A stretch of 64,000 nt of DNA from NCBI GenBank assembly GCA_025738555.1, contig JAOVFP010000005.1:868001-932000 (forward strand), written 5' to 3'. Position numbers and translations under genes: made by a program. Below, one piece after another: positions 1 through 11,791 of the stretch. Source of the DNA: Cyathus striatus (Eukaryota; Basidiomycota; Agaricomycetes; Agaricales; Nidulariaceae). Position 1 is the stretch's first letter. Each line of letters begins with the position of its first letter. The notes under the pieces were generated by a model that saw nothing but the letters and a program-made list of their open reading frames with translations, did no database searches and was not told where the DNA came from.

Positions 1-316
1 ATATAAAAATAACAATAATGAAGTGCCACACCATGATAATATCGACCGCCCAGGCTGATAACATAAAACCAGCGGTGAACATAATACTTCTAGTAGCAAT
101 AAATGACTCGGATTCCCCAAATTCTCCTCCCCCTAAACCTAAAAGGCTATTACAATTCAGGACGGATACTAACCCGTTCGCTTGACCTATACTCCCTGAG
201 ACAGAAACAGAACTTGAAATAAATGCCAGCATGACATATATGTAAAGGACCCATTCCTGTCTCCGGAGTGGTTTTTTCTTCGCGAGCCGAGTTAACAACA
301 GATGTAGGTACCCCAT
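1..316 (-). pseudogene. Fungal multi-pass membrane protein, C-terminal part (continues past the left edge)
   Basis: The minus strand is open from 316 to the window edge. It reads a basic loop (RLAKKKPLRRQEW) followed by a hydrophobic segment (WVLYIYVMLAFISSSV), a loop of about 40 residues, and a second hydrophobic segment (FTAGFMLSAWAVDIIMVW). This order, with a W-x-x-D pattern late in the second helix, fits the large basidiomycete families of multi-pass membrane proteins of unknown function; the family assignment is from memory of such proteins. No start codon of its own is expected: the first codon (ATG GGG TAC) directly follows the inverted repeat of the composite insertion. The missing N-terminus is at 36005-35868, and joining the two pieces across one copy of the duplicated target keeps the frame. 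A splice site near the left edge is possible. Confidence 0.6.
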
Positions 317-516
317 TATGGAAAGCCGGAGCACCACGCTCAAAGCCATCAGTTCAAATCAAATTCCGCACTTCGGCAGCTCATTTGCCGATTAAGAATC
401 TTGATTTACTTAATGTTCGGCTATTCGTTTTCGGTTACGACGATTTGGTTAGCGTGCTCCGGGCGTCGGGCGTCGGGATCCTTCGTCGGGGATTCATACG
501 TTCACTAGCTTACACT
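317..516 (+). repeat. Left terminal inverted repeat of the composite insertion
   Basis: This uninterrupted copy of the repeat matches, on the opposite strand, 29660-29813 plus 35829-35867. Differences are a short extra segment near 406-411 and an extra GTCGGGATCCTTC-type stretch near 470-490. It shows the sequence of the right repeat before the 6.0 kb element entered it. Confidence 0.8.
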
Positions 517-723
517 GTACTAATCTTATACCTTCCAAAGTAGACATGAATATAACTTTATACACATACATATTATGGTTTGGGGATGGGTATAAATTGA
601 TTGTGCTACTACGAGATTACTAGTAAACTATGAGAACTGAAGTACTAGTTGTTATATTAATACTATATTTCCTGCAATAGTCTTATAAATCCGAGGGTGT
701 TAACAGCTCAAATATGAAAGATA
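517..723. other. Founding-element interior, left piece; no gene seen
   Basis: This AT-rich sequence lies between the left inverted repeat and the first Helitron. I see no coding potential. Its last base is A (723), directly before the TC that opens the Helitron array. Confidence 0.5.
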
Positions 724-2625
724 TCTTATATATAATGAGACAAGGCCTGGGAATTTGGGTATATAAGTAGCGTGGGACAGCCGCTTTCGGGTGGGAAACT
801 TACCATGTTGAGAGGGGCATCAGTATTTAGAAATAAATTACCGTATTTAGTAATTTGTTCATTTTTGGGTGATTGTGACTGTTTTTTTCGAAAGGTACCG
901 GTAAATGGGAGGTACCTTCCCATTTTGAACTGGGAATTGATGGGGTCAATGGCCTCTGCCCGAAACGGAAGGATGCAAACGATGTAAAATAAAGAAAGTA
1001 AATGACTAAGCACGCCACAATGGCTGATTGATGGCTGCACTGATGCAACGAAATTGTGCTGCTGGGACTTCCTTTCCCTTTCCTCCCTCCCCCCTTGAGT
1101 TGTAAGAGGACAATAATACAGTATATATTTGTAGATATATACTGAGACTATAAATATTTAAGTATTATGAAAATTATTGTGATTGCTGCAGTGATTTATA
1201 GTGTGTATTTGTTATATTTTGAGGTATTTTGATGTGCTGTTTAGTGTAATTATAATGTGTTGGAATGTGTTCCCCCCTTGAGTTTAGTACTCCAATTAAA
1301 TAAGGATATTTATGTGGATAAGAATGGGAGTATGATTGATAAGTTGTGATGTATTTGATGGATGGTGTAGTAATTTATAGTGTATTATATGTAGTTTGAG
1401 TTGATTTTCAGCAATTGATGATGAGAATATTTGGTTGTCAGTGTATAATATGTGTTTAATTGATGTGAATACTGGGAATGATGTTGAGGAAGATTGGTTG
1501 AGATATATTTGTGATGTAATTTATGTGTGAATGGTGATAGGTGTAATATTCAGGAAGACTCTGTTGTTCAGAACAATTGTTGGGCTATAAAATGTGATAT
1601 ATATGACATGGGTGATATAACCTAAATGAGGTGCAATAAAGTAAAGGGAGCTCTAACTGATTGATACACAGTATTGATTGCCTTGGGTGTAGATATAAAG
1701 TACACAGGTGTAAATATGGTGTTTTGTGTGAGAATAGAGGACACATGAGGATGTGGGATGTGGATCAATTGGAGATGGTGGAAGGTGGATGCACAATAAT
1801 GTAATAATGTGCTGTGATTAATAGAGATTGCATTGGGTGGAAGTAGATGAATGTGAAGTGAGCACAAATGATGATCCATTTTGGGGAGATCTGCAATGAT
1901 TGTGAATAGGACAACAAACAACAGAAGATCAAGACTTCACCAAAAGAAAGAATCTGTATATCAGATAGGAACCAACATGGGTGTGTGATTGATGTGAATG
2001 AGTGTGTGTAGATATAGTCTAAATGAGGTGCAATAAGTTAAGTGTAAATGGTGATGGGTGATTGATGTGTGTGGATGTGTGTAGTGAGGATGTGTGGAGA
2101 TGTAAACAAGATGGGTGTGTTATTGCATACCTGTTTTGTGAGCAGGTTTCCCAGTATTTTGGTTTTGTTTCACAAGAAAGCCACGTTTCATAGTGGAAAT
2201 TTAAGAAAGGGGTTGCTGAAATTCAGGTTGGTTGTGATGAAAAGATGATGTTATATATAATATCTTATATATATATGGTAGTTTGATAATGTAATTTATG
2301 TGTAAATAGTAATGGATGTGATATATAATCTACACGGGTGCAGATATATAATCTACACGGGTGCAGATATATAATCTACACGGGTGCAGATATATAATCT
2401 ACATAGGTACATATTTCCTCATGGGTAGGCAGGGGGTTTGGGGGGTGCAACCCCCCAAGAGAGAAAAAGCAGGGGTCTGGGGGCGCAGCCCCTCAGCCAA
2501 AGGACTGGGATTAAGAAGCAGGGGGTCTGGGGGGCGCAGCCCCACAGCAAGCTGTCATCTGTGTGGAGCGGAGGAGGGAGCCAACAGGCTCCCGTACCCG
2601 TAGCGGAGCACGGGTGTAAAGCTTG
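724..2625 (+). mobile_element. Helitron unit 1, non-autonomous (1902 bp)
   Basis: The 5' end follows A723 (gata|TCTTATATATAATGAGAC). Inside are the block gtgcacgccacaatgggtga in divergent form with a pyrimidine tract (about 1009-1098), AT/TG-rich filler, the block ending ctgtatatcagatag (about 1921-1967), a short palindrome array (2321-2410) and the GC-rich 3' hairpin block. Open frames here are repeat-derived and not conserved as proteins. Confidence 0.8.
2321..2410 (+). repeat. 23-bp palindromic minisatellite, 3 full copies and one decayed
   Basis: The unit is atatataatctacacgggtg plus cag. The core CTACAC-GG-GTGCAG is nearly symmetric, with one A/C mismatch. The last copy (acataggtac) is decayed. 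The array stands directly before the GC-rich 3' block. Confidence 0.85.
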
Positions 2626-4478
2626 TCTATATATAATGAGAAGAGGCCTGGGAGTTTGGGTTTATATGGTGCGTGGGACAGGCCGGAATTGGGGGGGGAA
2701 AATTACGGGGTTTGGCCATTTTTTCGATGAATCGAGGTGTGGGGCTTGCCATGTATAAATTTATTACCGAAAATGGAAATGTGGCCATTTTGGGATGGAA
2801 ATTGGTGGTGTTGCCGTTTTGGGTTGAGATTGATGGATCTGTAATGATTTGGGAGGGGTTTGATGGGGTCCCTTGCTCAAAACGGATGGATGTGAATGAC
2901 TAAGCTTCTTTGAATGTGCACGCCACAATGGGTGATTGATGGCTGGAGTTCTGCTGCTGGCACTTCCAAAGTTCCATTCCCTTTCCCCTCCTCTTGAGTT
3001 TAAACAGAACAATAATGGTGTATATTTTTGTGGATAATAATGGCACTATATAAAGATTAAAATTACAAAATTTAGTGGCTGCTGTAGTGATTTATAGTGT
3101 ATTTATTAGATTTTGAGCTGTTGTGATGTTTTGTTTACTGTAATTATATTATGTTGGAATGTGTTCCCCCCTTGAGTTTGGTACCACAATTAAATAAGGA
3201 TATTTATGTGGATGTATAATAAGTGTGTAACTGATAGAAATACTAGGAGTGATGATATATAGATTCAAGATATGTGTATAGTTTCTGATTTTGGTGGATA
3301 GGTTGATATTTGGGGGTTGAGGAATATAGATATATATGACATGGGTGACATATATGATATATATCACACAGGTATATAAATAGCAGTTGATATTTGGGGA
3401 TTTCTGAATATTGATATATACCATATGGGTGATATATATGATATATGAGGATGACAATAGGATTATAATTGATAAATAATAAATAATTTGATGGGCACTG
3501 TAGTAATGTATGGTGGATATATGAATGTTCTCAGTGTATAATTTGAGTGTAATGAATAGAAGGAGTATTGATTAAAATAGATTTATTCTGTTGAAGGGAA
3601 TGAAAATAGTGAAGAGTAAACTACACAGGTGTTGATATAACCTAGATTTATTCTGTTGAAGGGAATGAAAATAGTGAAGACTAAACTACATGGGTGTAGA
3701 TATAAACTACACTGTCATAGATAAGATGCATTAAATTAAAAGGAGCTCTAACTGATTGATACTATTGATCTGAAGAGATAATTGAGATATGTATAACTAT
3801 AATGATTAGATATTATATATTTGATTAGGACTATAGTAATTAATGGTGGAATTGATAAAGTTTGGGTTCAGACATTGAGTGGTAGGGGAAGAATATATGT
3901 GTAGAATATTTGATAGTGGTGTATTCATATTTGGGAATTGAGTAATAATAGATTAGATATGTAAGTGATGTAATTTAAATTTAAATGGTGATGAGTGATG
4001 AATGTGAATGAATGTGTGTTGATATAAACTACTATATAACCACACGGGTGTGATATATAACCACACGGGTGTGATATATAACCACACGGGTGTGATATAT
4101 AACCACACGGGTGTGATATATAACCACACGGGTGTGATATATAACCACACGGGTGTGATATATAACCACACGGGTGTGATATATAACCACATGGGTGTGA
4201 TATATAACCACATGGGTGTGATATATAACCACACGGGTGTGATATATAACCACATGGGTAGATATATTTCATATGGGTAAGCAGGGGGTTTGGGGGGTGC
4301 AACCCCCCAAGAAGAAAAAAGCAGGGGTCTGGGGGCGCAGCCCCTCAGTGTTTGGAACTGGGAATAAGAAGCAGGGGGTCTGGGGGGCGCAGCCCCACAG
4401 CAAGCTGTCATCTGTGTGGAGCAGAGGAGGGAGCCGACAGGCTCCCGTACCCGTAGCGGAGCACGGGTGTAAAGCTTG
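2626..4478 (+). mobile_element. Helitron unit 2, non-autonomous (1853 bp)
   Basis: It starts TCTATATATAATGAGAAGAG directly after CTTG of unit 1. It contains the conserved gcacgccacaatggg block and pyrimidine tract (about 2919-3000), several motifs of the type ccacatgggtgatata and gacatgggtgacata scattered singly, and the 21-bp palindrome array at 4035-4260. No protein-coding gene is supported. Confidence 0.85.
4035..4260 (+). repeat. 21-bp palindromic minisatellite, 11 copies
   Basis: The unit is ataaccacacgggtgtgata plus t. The dyad is CACAC-GG-GTGTG. Three of the eleven copies read CATGGG in place of CACGGG, a CpG-to-TpG change. Long frames on both strands are products of the repeat. Confidence 0.92.
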
Positions 4479-5344
4479 TCTTATATATAATGAGAGAAGG
4501 CGTGTGAGTTTGGGTTTAAATGGTGCGTGGGAATGGCCGAAAACAGGTGGGAATTTAGCGTTTTTTAGTATTTTCGATAAACTGGGGACGTGTGAATTAG
4601 AAAAATTACCATAAAAGGCGATTTCGCTCAATTGGTGTGCGCGCGAGCGTCCGTTCCGCTTTCGGTTGAGCGCTAACGAATTAGGATGAGTTTGATGGGG
4701 TCCCCGCTGAGAAGGGATGGATGCAAATGATGTTCAACAATGCAAATGACTAAGCGTCTTGAAAAGGTTTTGGATATAAATTAGTAAGCATTTTTGAATG
4801 TGCACGCCACAATGGGTGATTGATGGCTGGAGTTCTGCTACTGCCACTTCATTTCTTTCCCTTCCCCCCCCTCCCCCCTTGAGTCTTAGCAGGACAATAA
4901 TACAGTATATATTTGTAGATATTAATGGGACTATAAAAATTTAATTATAATGAAATTTATGGTGACTGCTATAGTGATTTATAGTGTATTTGTTAGAGAT
5001 TCAGGTGTTGTAATGTGCTGGAATGTGTTCCCCCCTAGGGATTGGTACTCCAATTAAATAAGGATATTTATGTGGATAAGAATGGGAGTATGATGTATTT
5101 GATGGGTGGTGTGGTAATTTATAGTGGGTAATGTGTAGTTTTTGTTGATTATATGATATATACCACACAGGTGATATATACAATATATGTCATGGGTTTT
5201 TATTACTGATAGCAGAGGAACATTGGTTGAGATATATTTGTAATGTAATTTATGTGTAAATGGTGATAGGTGTAATATTCAGGAAGACTCTGTTGTTCAG
5301 GGCAATGAATGGGCTATAAAATATGATATATATGACATGGGTGA

Positions 5345-5765
5345 TATAACCTAAATCAGGTGCAATAAATTAAAGGGAGCTCTAACTGATTGATACTTGA
5401 TGGGTGATTAATGTGAATGAGTGTGTGTAGATATAATCTAAATCAGGTGCAATAAATTAAAGGGAGCTCTAATTCATTGATACTCAATGGGTGATTGATG
5501 TGAATGAGTGTGTGTAGATATAATCTTATAATCTAAATGAGGTGCAATAAATTAAAAGGAGCTCTAACTGATTGATATTCAATGGGTGATTGGTGTGGAT
5601 GGGTGTGTGTAGATATAATCTAAATGAGGTGCAATAAATTAAAGGGAGCTCTAACTGATTGATATTCAATGGGTGATCAATGTGAATGAGTGTGTGTAGA
5701 TATAATCTAAATGAGGTGCAATAAATTATAAGGAGCTCTAACTGATTGATACTCAGTATTGATTG
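5345..5765 (+). repeat. Tandem copies of a ~80-100 bp segment inside Helitron unit 3
   Basis: The segment has aatcaggtgcaataaattaa or its aatgaggtg variant, then ggagctctaactgattgata, a ggtgattgatgtgaatg part and gtgtgtagatataatc. It recurs about five times here; units 1, 4, 5 and 6 hold one or a few copies. This is local amplification within one unit. Confidence 0.75.
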
Positions 5766-6544
5766 CAGAGGGTGTAGATATAAAGTACACAGGTGTAAAT
5801 ATGGTGTTTTGTGTGAGAATAGAGGACACATGAGGATGTGGGATGTGGATCAATTGGAGATGGTGGAAGGTAGATGCACGATAATGTGCTGCGATTAATG
5901 GAGATTGCATTGGGTGAAAGTAGATCAATGTGAAGTGAGCACAAATGATCATGCTTTTTGGGGAGATCTGCAATGATTGTGAGTAGGACAACAAACAACA
6001 GAAGATCAAGGGTTCACAAAAAGAAAGAATCTGTATATCAGATAGTAAGTGATGGTTGGTGTAAGTTATAGTGGATATGGTAATGATTTTGTTGATTTTG
6101 AGCAATTGATGATGAGAATATTTTAGTGGGAGCTGTATGATGTGTGTGGAATTGATAGAAATAGATGGAGTGATGATATTTAGGGGAGGGATATGTTTAT
6201 AGTTTCTGATTTTGATGTGTGGTTTGATATTTGGGGATTTCTGAATATTGATATATATGACATGGGTGACATATATGATATATTTCACACAGGTATATAA
6301 ATACCAGTTGATATTTAGGGATTTCCGAATATTGATATATATGACATGGGTGATATATATGATATATGAGGATGACAATAGGATTATAATTCATAAATAA
6401 TAAAATATTTGATGGGCACTGTAGTAATATATGGTGGATATATGAATGTTTGAGATGTATAATTTGAGTGTAATGAATAGAAATAGGAGTATTAATTAAA
6501 ATAGATTTATTCTATTCAAGGGAATGAAAATAGTGAAGAGTAAA

Positions 6545-6902
6545 CTACATGGGTGTTGATATAACCAACACGGGTGTTGATATAACCAACACGGGTGTTG
6601 ATATAACCAACATGGGTGTTGATATAACCAACACGGGTGTTGATATAACCAACACGGGTGTTGATATAACCAACACGGGTGTTGATATAACCAACATGGG
6701 TGTTGATATAACCAACACGGGTGTTGATATAACCAACACGGGTGTTGATATAACCAACACGGGTGTTGATATAACCAACACGGGTGTTGATATAACCAAC
6801 ACGGGTGTTGATATAACCAACACGGGTGTTGATATAACCAACACGGGTGTTGATATAACCAACACGGGTGTTGATATAACCAACACGGGTGTTGATATAA
6901 AA
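6545..6902 (+). repeat. 21-bp palindromic minisatellite, 17 copies
   Basis: The unit is ataaccaacacgggtgttga plus t. The dyad is CAACAC-GG-GTGTTG, a perfect 6-bp palindrome around GG. A few copies carry CATGGG. It is the largest of the six subterminal arrays. It leaves long open frames on both strands that I do not read as genes. Confidence 0.93.
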
Positions 6903-6929
6903 TACATGGGTAGATACATGCCTCATGGG

Positions 6930-7130
6930 TAAGCAGGGGGTTTGGGGGGTGCAACCCCCCAAGAAGAAAAAAAGTGGGGGTCTGGGGGCGCAGCCCCTCA
7001 GCCAAAGGACTGGGATTAAGAAGCAGGGGGTCTGGGGGGCGCAGCCCCACAGCAAGCTGTCAGTCGTGTGGAGCGGAGGAGGGAGCCGACAGGCTCCCGT
7101 ACCCGTAGCGGAGCACGGGTGTAAAGCTTG
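6930..7130 (+). repeat. GC-rich multi-hairpin 3' end block of the Helitron family (clearest copy)
   Basis: Five stem-loops lie in a row: TTGGGGGG/CCCCCCAA around TGCAA; GGGG/CCCC around a GCGCAG-type loop; a second such stem; GGGAGCC/GGCTCCC around GACA; and ACCCGT/ACGGGT around AGCGGAGC. Ten nt after the last stem the element ends in CTTG. Equivalent blocks are at about 2424-2625, 4274-4478, 8968-9167, 11594-11791, 12946-13144, 20637-20834 and, lacking the first two stems, 27215-27350. A hairpin 10-12 nt from the end is the known terminal signal of Helitrons; the four extra upstream hairpins are not part of that usual description. Confidence 0.85.
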
Positions 7131-9167
7131 TCTTATATATAATGAGACTAGGCCTGGGAGTTTTGGGTTTAAATGGTGCGTGGGATGGGCCTAAAACGGG
7201 TGGGAATTTAGCGGTATTTAGATTTGTCGATAAACTGAGGCGTGGGACCTACCATAAATAGAAATGAGGCTTTTTCAGGAGATTTTGCATCGCAAAATGG
7301 AAGTGTTACCGCTTTGGGAGGGAAATTGATGCGCACACGAGGGTCCGTGGAAAAATGGCCACTTGAGGATCTAAAAATGACTAAGCATCTTGAAAATGGA
7401 TGGATGCAAACGATGTTCAACAAAAGTAAATGACTAAGCTTCTTTCCATGTGCACGCCACAATAGATGATTAAGTAATGGCTGGAGTTCTGCTACTGGCA
7501 CTTCCTTTCCCTTTACCCCCCTCCCCCCTTGGGTTGTAACAGGACTATAATACAGTATATATTTGTGGATACTAATAGGGCTATAAATAAGCAATTATGA
7601 TAGAATTTTTGTTGACTGTTGCAGTCATTTATAGTGTATTTATTAGAGATTAAGGTGTTGTGATGTGCTGTTTACTGTAATTATATTGTGCTGGAATGTG
7701 TTTGCCCCTAGGGATTGGTACTCCAATTAAATAAGGATATTTATGTGGATAAGAATGGGAGTATGATGTATTTAATGGGTGGTGTGGTAATTTATAGTGG
7801 GTAATGTGTAGTTTTTGTTGATTATATGATATATACCACACAGGTGATATATACAATATGTCATGGGTTTTTATTACTGATAGCAGAGGAACATTGGTTG
7901 AGATATATTTGTGATATAATTTATGTGTAAATGGGGATAGGTGTAATATTGAGGAAGACTCTGTTGTTCAGGGCAATTGTTGGGCTATAACATATGATAT
8001 ATATGACATGGGTGATATAACCTTAATGAGGTGCAATAAATTAAAGGGAGCTCTAACTGATTGATACTCAGTATTGATTGCCTTGGGTGTAGATATAATT
8101 TACACAGGTGTAAATATGTGAGAATAGAGGACACATGAGGATGTGGGATGTGGATCAATTGGAGATGGTGGAAGGTGGATGCACAATAATATGGTGTGAT
8201 TAATGGAGATTGCATTGGGTGGAAGTGAACCAAGTGGAAATGATTATCCTTTTCAGGGAGATCTGTGATCATTGTGAGTAGGACAACAAACAACAGAAGA
8301 TCAAAGCTTCACTGAAAGAAAGAATGTGTATATCAGATAGAATATGCTGAGGAGGGACAGTTTCTGAATGTACAGCATACTTAGAGTCTAGAGACCATTG
8401 ATGAGTAATTGATAGACAGTAGGTGTTATTGCAGACCTGTTTTGTGAGCAGGTTTTTGAGTATTTTGGTTTTGTTTCATCAGAAAGCCATGTTTGATAGC
8501 AGAATTTAAGAAAGGGGTTGCTGAAATGCAAAGATTGTTGTGATGAAAAAGAAAAGGATAGTTCACCAAATGGTGACTGGGATCAAACAGGTACCCCACA
8601 GCTAAACAAGATGAAACTGTTAGTATGACATGATTTACACTTCAGTAAGGATCTATGTGTGGATGTGTGTAGATATGAACCTACACGGGTGTAGATATGA
8701 ACCTACACGGGTGTAGATATGAACCTACACGGGTGTAGATATGAACCTACACGGGTGTAGATATGAACCTACACGGGTGTAGATATGAACCTACACGGGT
8801 GTAGATATGAACCTACACGGGTGTAGATATGAACCTACACGGGTGTAGATATGAACCTACACGGGTGTAGATATGAACCTACACGGGTGTAGATATGAAC
8901 CTACACGGGTGTAGATATGAACCTACACGGGTGTAGATATGAACCTACACGGGTGTAGATATATGCCTCATGGGTTAGCAGGGGGTTTGGGGGTGCAACC
9001 CCCAAAAGAAAAAAGCGGGGGTCTGGGCGCAGCCCTCAGCCAAAAGAACTGGGATGAAGAAGCAGGGGGTCTGGGGCGCAGCCCCACAGCAAGCTGTCAT
9101 CTGTGTGGAGCGGAGGAGGGAGCCGACAGGCTCCCGTACCCGTAGCGGAGCACGGGTGTAAAGCTTG
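7131..9167 (+). mobile_element. Helitron unit 4, non-autonomous (2037 bp)
   Basis: It starts TCTTATATATAATGAGACTA. It holds the conserved gcacgccacaat block and pyrimidine tract (about 7450-7535), one copy of the ggagctctaactgattgata segment (about 8048), the atatcagatag block (about 8340), and a homogeneous 13-copy palindrome array. Its 3' block has lost a few G and C residues in the first hairpins. Confidence 0.85.
8671..8960 (+). repeat. 22-bp palindromic minisatellite, 13 identical copies
   Basis: The unit is gaacctacacgggtgtagat plus at. The dyad is CTACAC-GG-GTGTAG. All 13 copies read alike, with no CATGGG variant, which points to a recent expansion or to homogenisation. Confidence 0.93.
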
Positions 9168-9483
9168 TCTTATATATAATGAGACAAGGCGTGTGGAAAT
9201 TGGCGTATATGGTGCATGGGAATTTTGATGGGTGAATGGGAACTTTTGGTGTGGGAATTGATGGACTCGAAATGGAAAAGGATGCAAACGATGTTCAACA
9301 ATTGTGCAAATAAATATAAATGATAAATGTGACTAAGCATGTTCAAAATGGATGGAAAAAGTAAATGACTAAGCATCTTGAGAGAAGGCCTGGGAAAGTA
9401 GACATAGATGTAACTGTGGGACACTTGAAAATGCGCACGCCACAATGGTGATTAAGTAATGGCTGAAGTTCTGCTACTGGCAC

Positions 9484-9518
9484 TTCCCTTCCCTTCCCTT
9501 CCCTTCCCTTCCCTTCCC
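9484..9518 (+). repeat. (CCCTT)n microsatellite
   Basis: About seven CCCTT pentamers occur in the pyrimidine tract that every non-autonomous unit carries after the cgccacaat block. Other units have unexpanded versions of the tract. Confidence 0.85.
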
Positions 9519-11351
9519 CCCCTCTCCCCCCTTGAATATAATGACAAAAATAATGGAGTATATTTGGATGGATAATAATGGTACTATAATAAATAAATTT
9601 CGGATTTCTGTGAGTATTGTAGTGATTTATAGTGTATTTGTTAGAGTTTGAGGTGTTGTAATATTCTGTTTAGTGTTTATATATTGTGGTGTAATGAGTT
9701 CTTTTAATGGAAAAATTCAATATGGATATATATGTGGGAAAGAATGTGATTATAATGAGTATATAATTAAGTAAGTGATGGTTGGTGTAAGTTATAGTGG
9801 ATATGGTAATGATTTTGTTGATTTTGAGCAATTGATGATGAGAATATTTTAGTGGGAGCTGTATGATGTGTGTGGAATTGATAGAAATAGATGGAGTGAT
9901 GATATTTAGGGGAGTGATATGTTTATAGTAAATGATTTTGATGTGTGGGTTGATATTTGGGGATTTCTGAATATTGATATATATGACATGAGTGACATAT
10001 ATGATATATTTCACACAGGTATATAAATACCAGTTGATATTTAGGGATTACTGAATATTGTTATATATGACATGGGTGATATATATGATATATGAGGATG
10101 ACAATAGGATTATAATTCATAAATAATAAAATTTATGGTGTAATCTGTTCCCCCTAAGGAATTAATAGTACAATTAAATCAGTAAATATATGTGGATAAC
10201 AATAGGACTATAATGAGTTAATTAATGATCATTAAATGAGGTGTTGTGGTAATTTGCAGTGGATTTGGTAATGTTTAAGCTGTATGATACAATGGCACTA
10301 TAATGAGTAAATTATTAACTATTTTGTAACTGTTATAGGTAATTTTTGGGATGTAAAATTTGATATATACCACATGGGCACTATATGATAGAATGTGATG
10401 TTGTAAAGGGGGATGAATGGGCTGTAAAATGTGATATATATGACACAGGTATATATATTTGTGATGGGTAATTGATGTGGATGGATGTGTGTAGATATAA
10501 ACTATATAGTGCACAGGTGAATCTGTTGTTCAGGCCAATTCTTGGGGTATATAATGTAAATGAGGTGCAATAAATTAAAGGGAGCTCTAACTGATTGATA
10601 CTATTGATGTGTGGAATTGATAGAAATAGTTTGAGACATATAAGTGATGTAATTTAAGTATAAATCATGATGGGTGATTGATGTGGATGAATGTGTGTAG
10701 ATATAAAATATATACTACAGATATATACCACATGGGTGACATATATGATATATATGACACAGGTATATAAATAGCAATTGATATTTGGGGATTGAGGAAT
10801 ATTGATATATATGACACAGGTGATATATATGATATATGAGGATGACAATAGGATTATAATGAGCAAATAGTAAATAATTTGATGGGCACTGTAGTAATGC
10901 ATGGTGGATATACTAATGATTGAGGTGTATAATGTGAGTGAAATATGAGTATTCATTAATAGATATTTATTCTGTTCAAGGGAATGAAAATAGTGAAGAC
11001 TAAACTACATGAGTGTAAATATGGTGTTTTGTGTGAGAATAGAGGACACATGATGATGTGGCATGTGTGTCAATTGGAGATGGTAATGTGCTGCAATTAA
11101 TGGAGATTGGATTGGGTGGAAGTAGATCAATGTGAACCATGTGCAAATGATGATCCTTTTTGGGGAGATCTGCGATTGTTGTGAGTAGGACAACAAACAA
11201 CAGAAGATCAAGGGTTCACGAAAAGAAAGAATGTGTATATCAGATAGGATATGCTGAGGAGGGACAGTTTCTGAGTGTAATAAATAGAAATAGGAGTATT
11301 GATTAAAATATATTTATTCTGTTCAAGGGAATGAAAATAGTGAAGACTAAA

Positions 11352-11580
11352 CAATACGGGTGTAGATATAACCTACACGGGTGTAGATATAACCTACACG
11401 GGTGTAGATATAACCTACACGGGTGTAGATATAACCTACACGGGTGTAGATATAACCTACACGGGTGTAGATATAACCTACACGGGTGTAGATATAACCT
11501 ACACGGGTGTAGATATAACCTACACGGGTGTAGATATAACCTACACGGGTGTAGATATAACCTACACGGGTGTAGATATA
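11352..11580 (+). repeat. 21-bp palindromic minisatellite, 11 copies
   Basis: The unit is ataacctacacgggtgtaga plus t, with dyad CTACAC-GG-GTGTAG. The first copy is altered (aatacggg). The core equals that of unit 4, but the spacer is one base shorter. Confidence 0.92.
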
Positions 11581-11791
11581 TGCCTCATGGGTTAGCAGGG
11601 GGTTTGGGGGGTGCAACCCCCCAAGAAGAAAAAAGCAGGGGTCTGGGGGCGCACCCCTCAGCCAAAAGAACTGGGATGAAGAAGCAGGGGGTCTGGGGGG
11701 CGCAGCCCCACAGCAAGCTGTCATCTGTGTGGAGCGGAGGAGGGAGCCGACAGGCTCCCATACCCGTAGCGGAGCACGGGTGTAAAGCTTG

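Larger units (their letters stand above)
4479..7130 (+). mobile_element. Helitron unit 3, non-autonomous (2652 bp)
   Basis: It starts TCTTATATATAATGAGAGAA. It contains the cgccacaatgggtgattgat block and pyrimidine tract (about 4798-4884). Five tandem copies of a roughly 80-100 bp segment (gaggtgcaataaattaaa, ggagctctaactgattgata) lie at about 5350-5760, followed by the block ending atatcagatag (about 6045) and the 17-copy palindrome array. No gene is supported. Confidence 0.85.
9168..11791 (+). mobile_element. Helitron unit 5, non-autonomous (2624 bp)
   Basis: It starts TCTTATATATAATGAGACAA. It contains the cgccacaatggtgatt block, a (CCCTT)n microsatellite (9484-9518), two related stretches rich in gatatatgacatgggtgata motifs, the atatcagatag block (about 11246) and an 11-copy palindrome array. 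No gene is supported. Confidence 0.85.

Noticed and set aside
772..987. Possible small gene at the start of Helitron unit 1
   Set aside because: The frame is not kept in the homologous part of the other units.
6545..6902. Regular short repeats resembling a CRISPR array (also at 4035, 8671 and 11352)
   Set aside because: There are no variable spacers; the units follow each other directly, lie inside eukaryotic Helitrons, and have no cas genes nearby.
6496..7055. Long frames on both strands through the arrays and GC-rich blocks (GVWGAQP-type peptides, recurring in several units)
   Set aside because: The peptide similarity follows from conserved hairpin DNA. Frames are open on both strands and break in units 4 and 5 by small indels.
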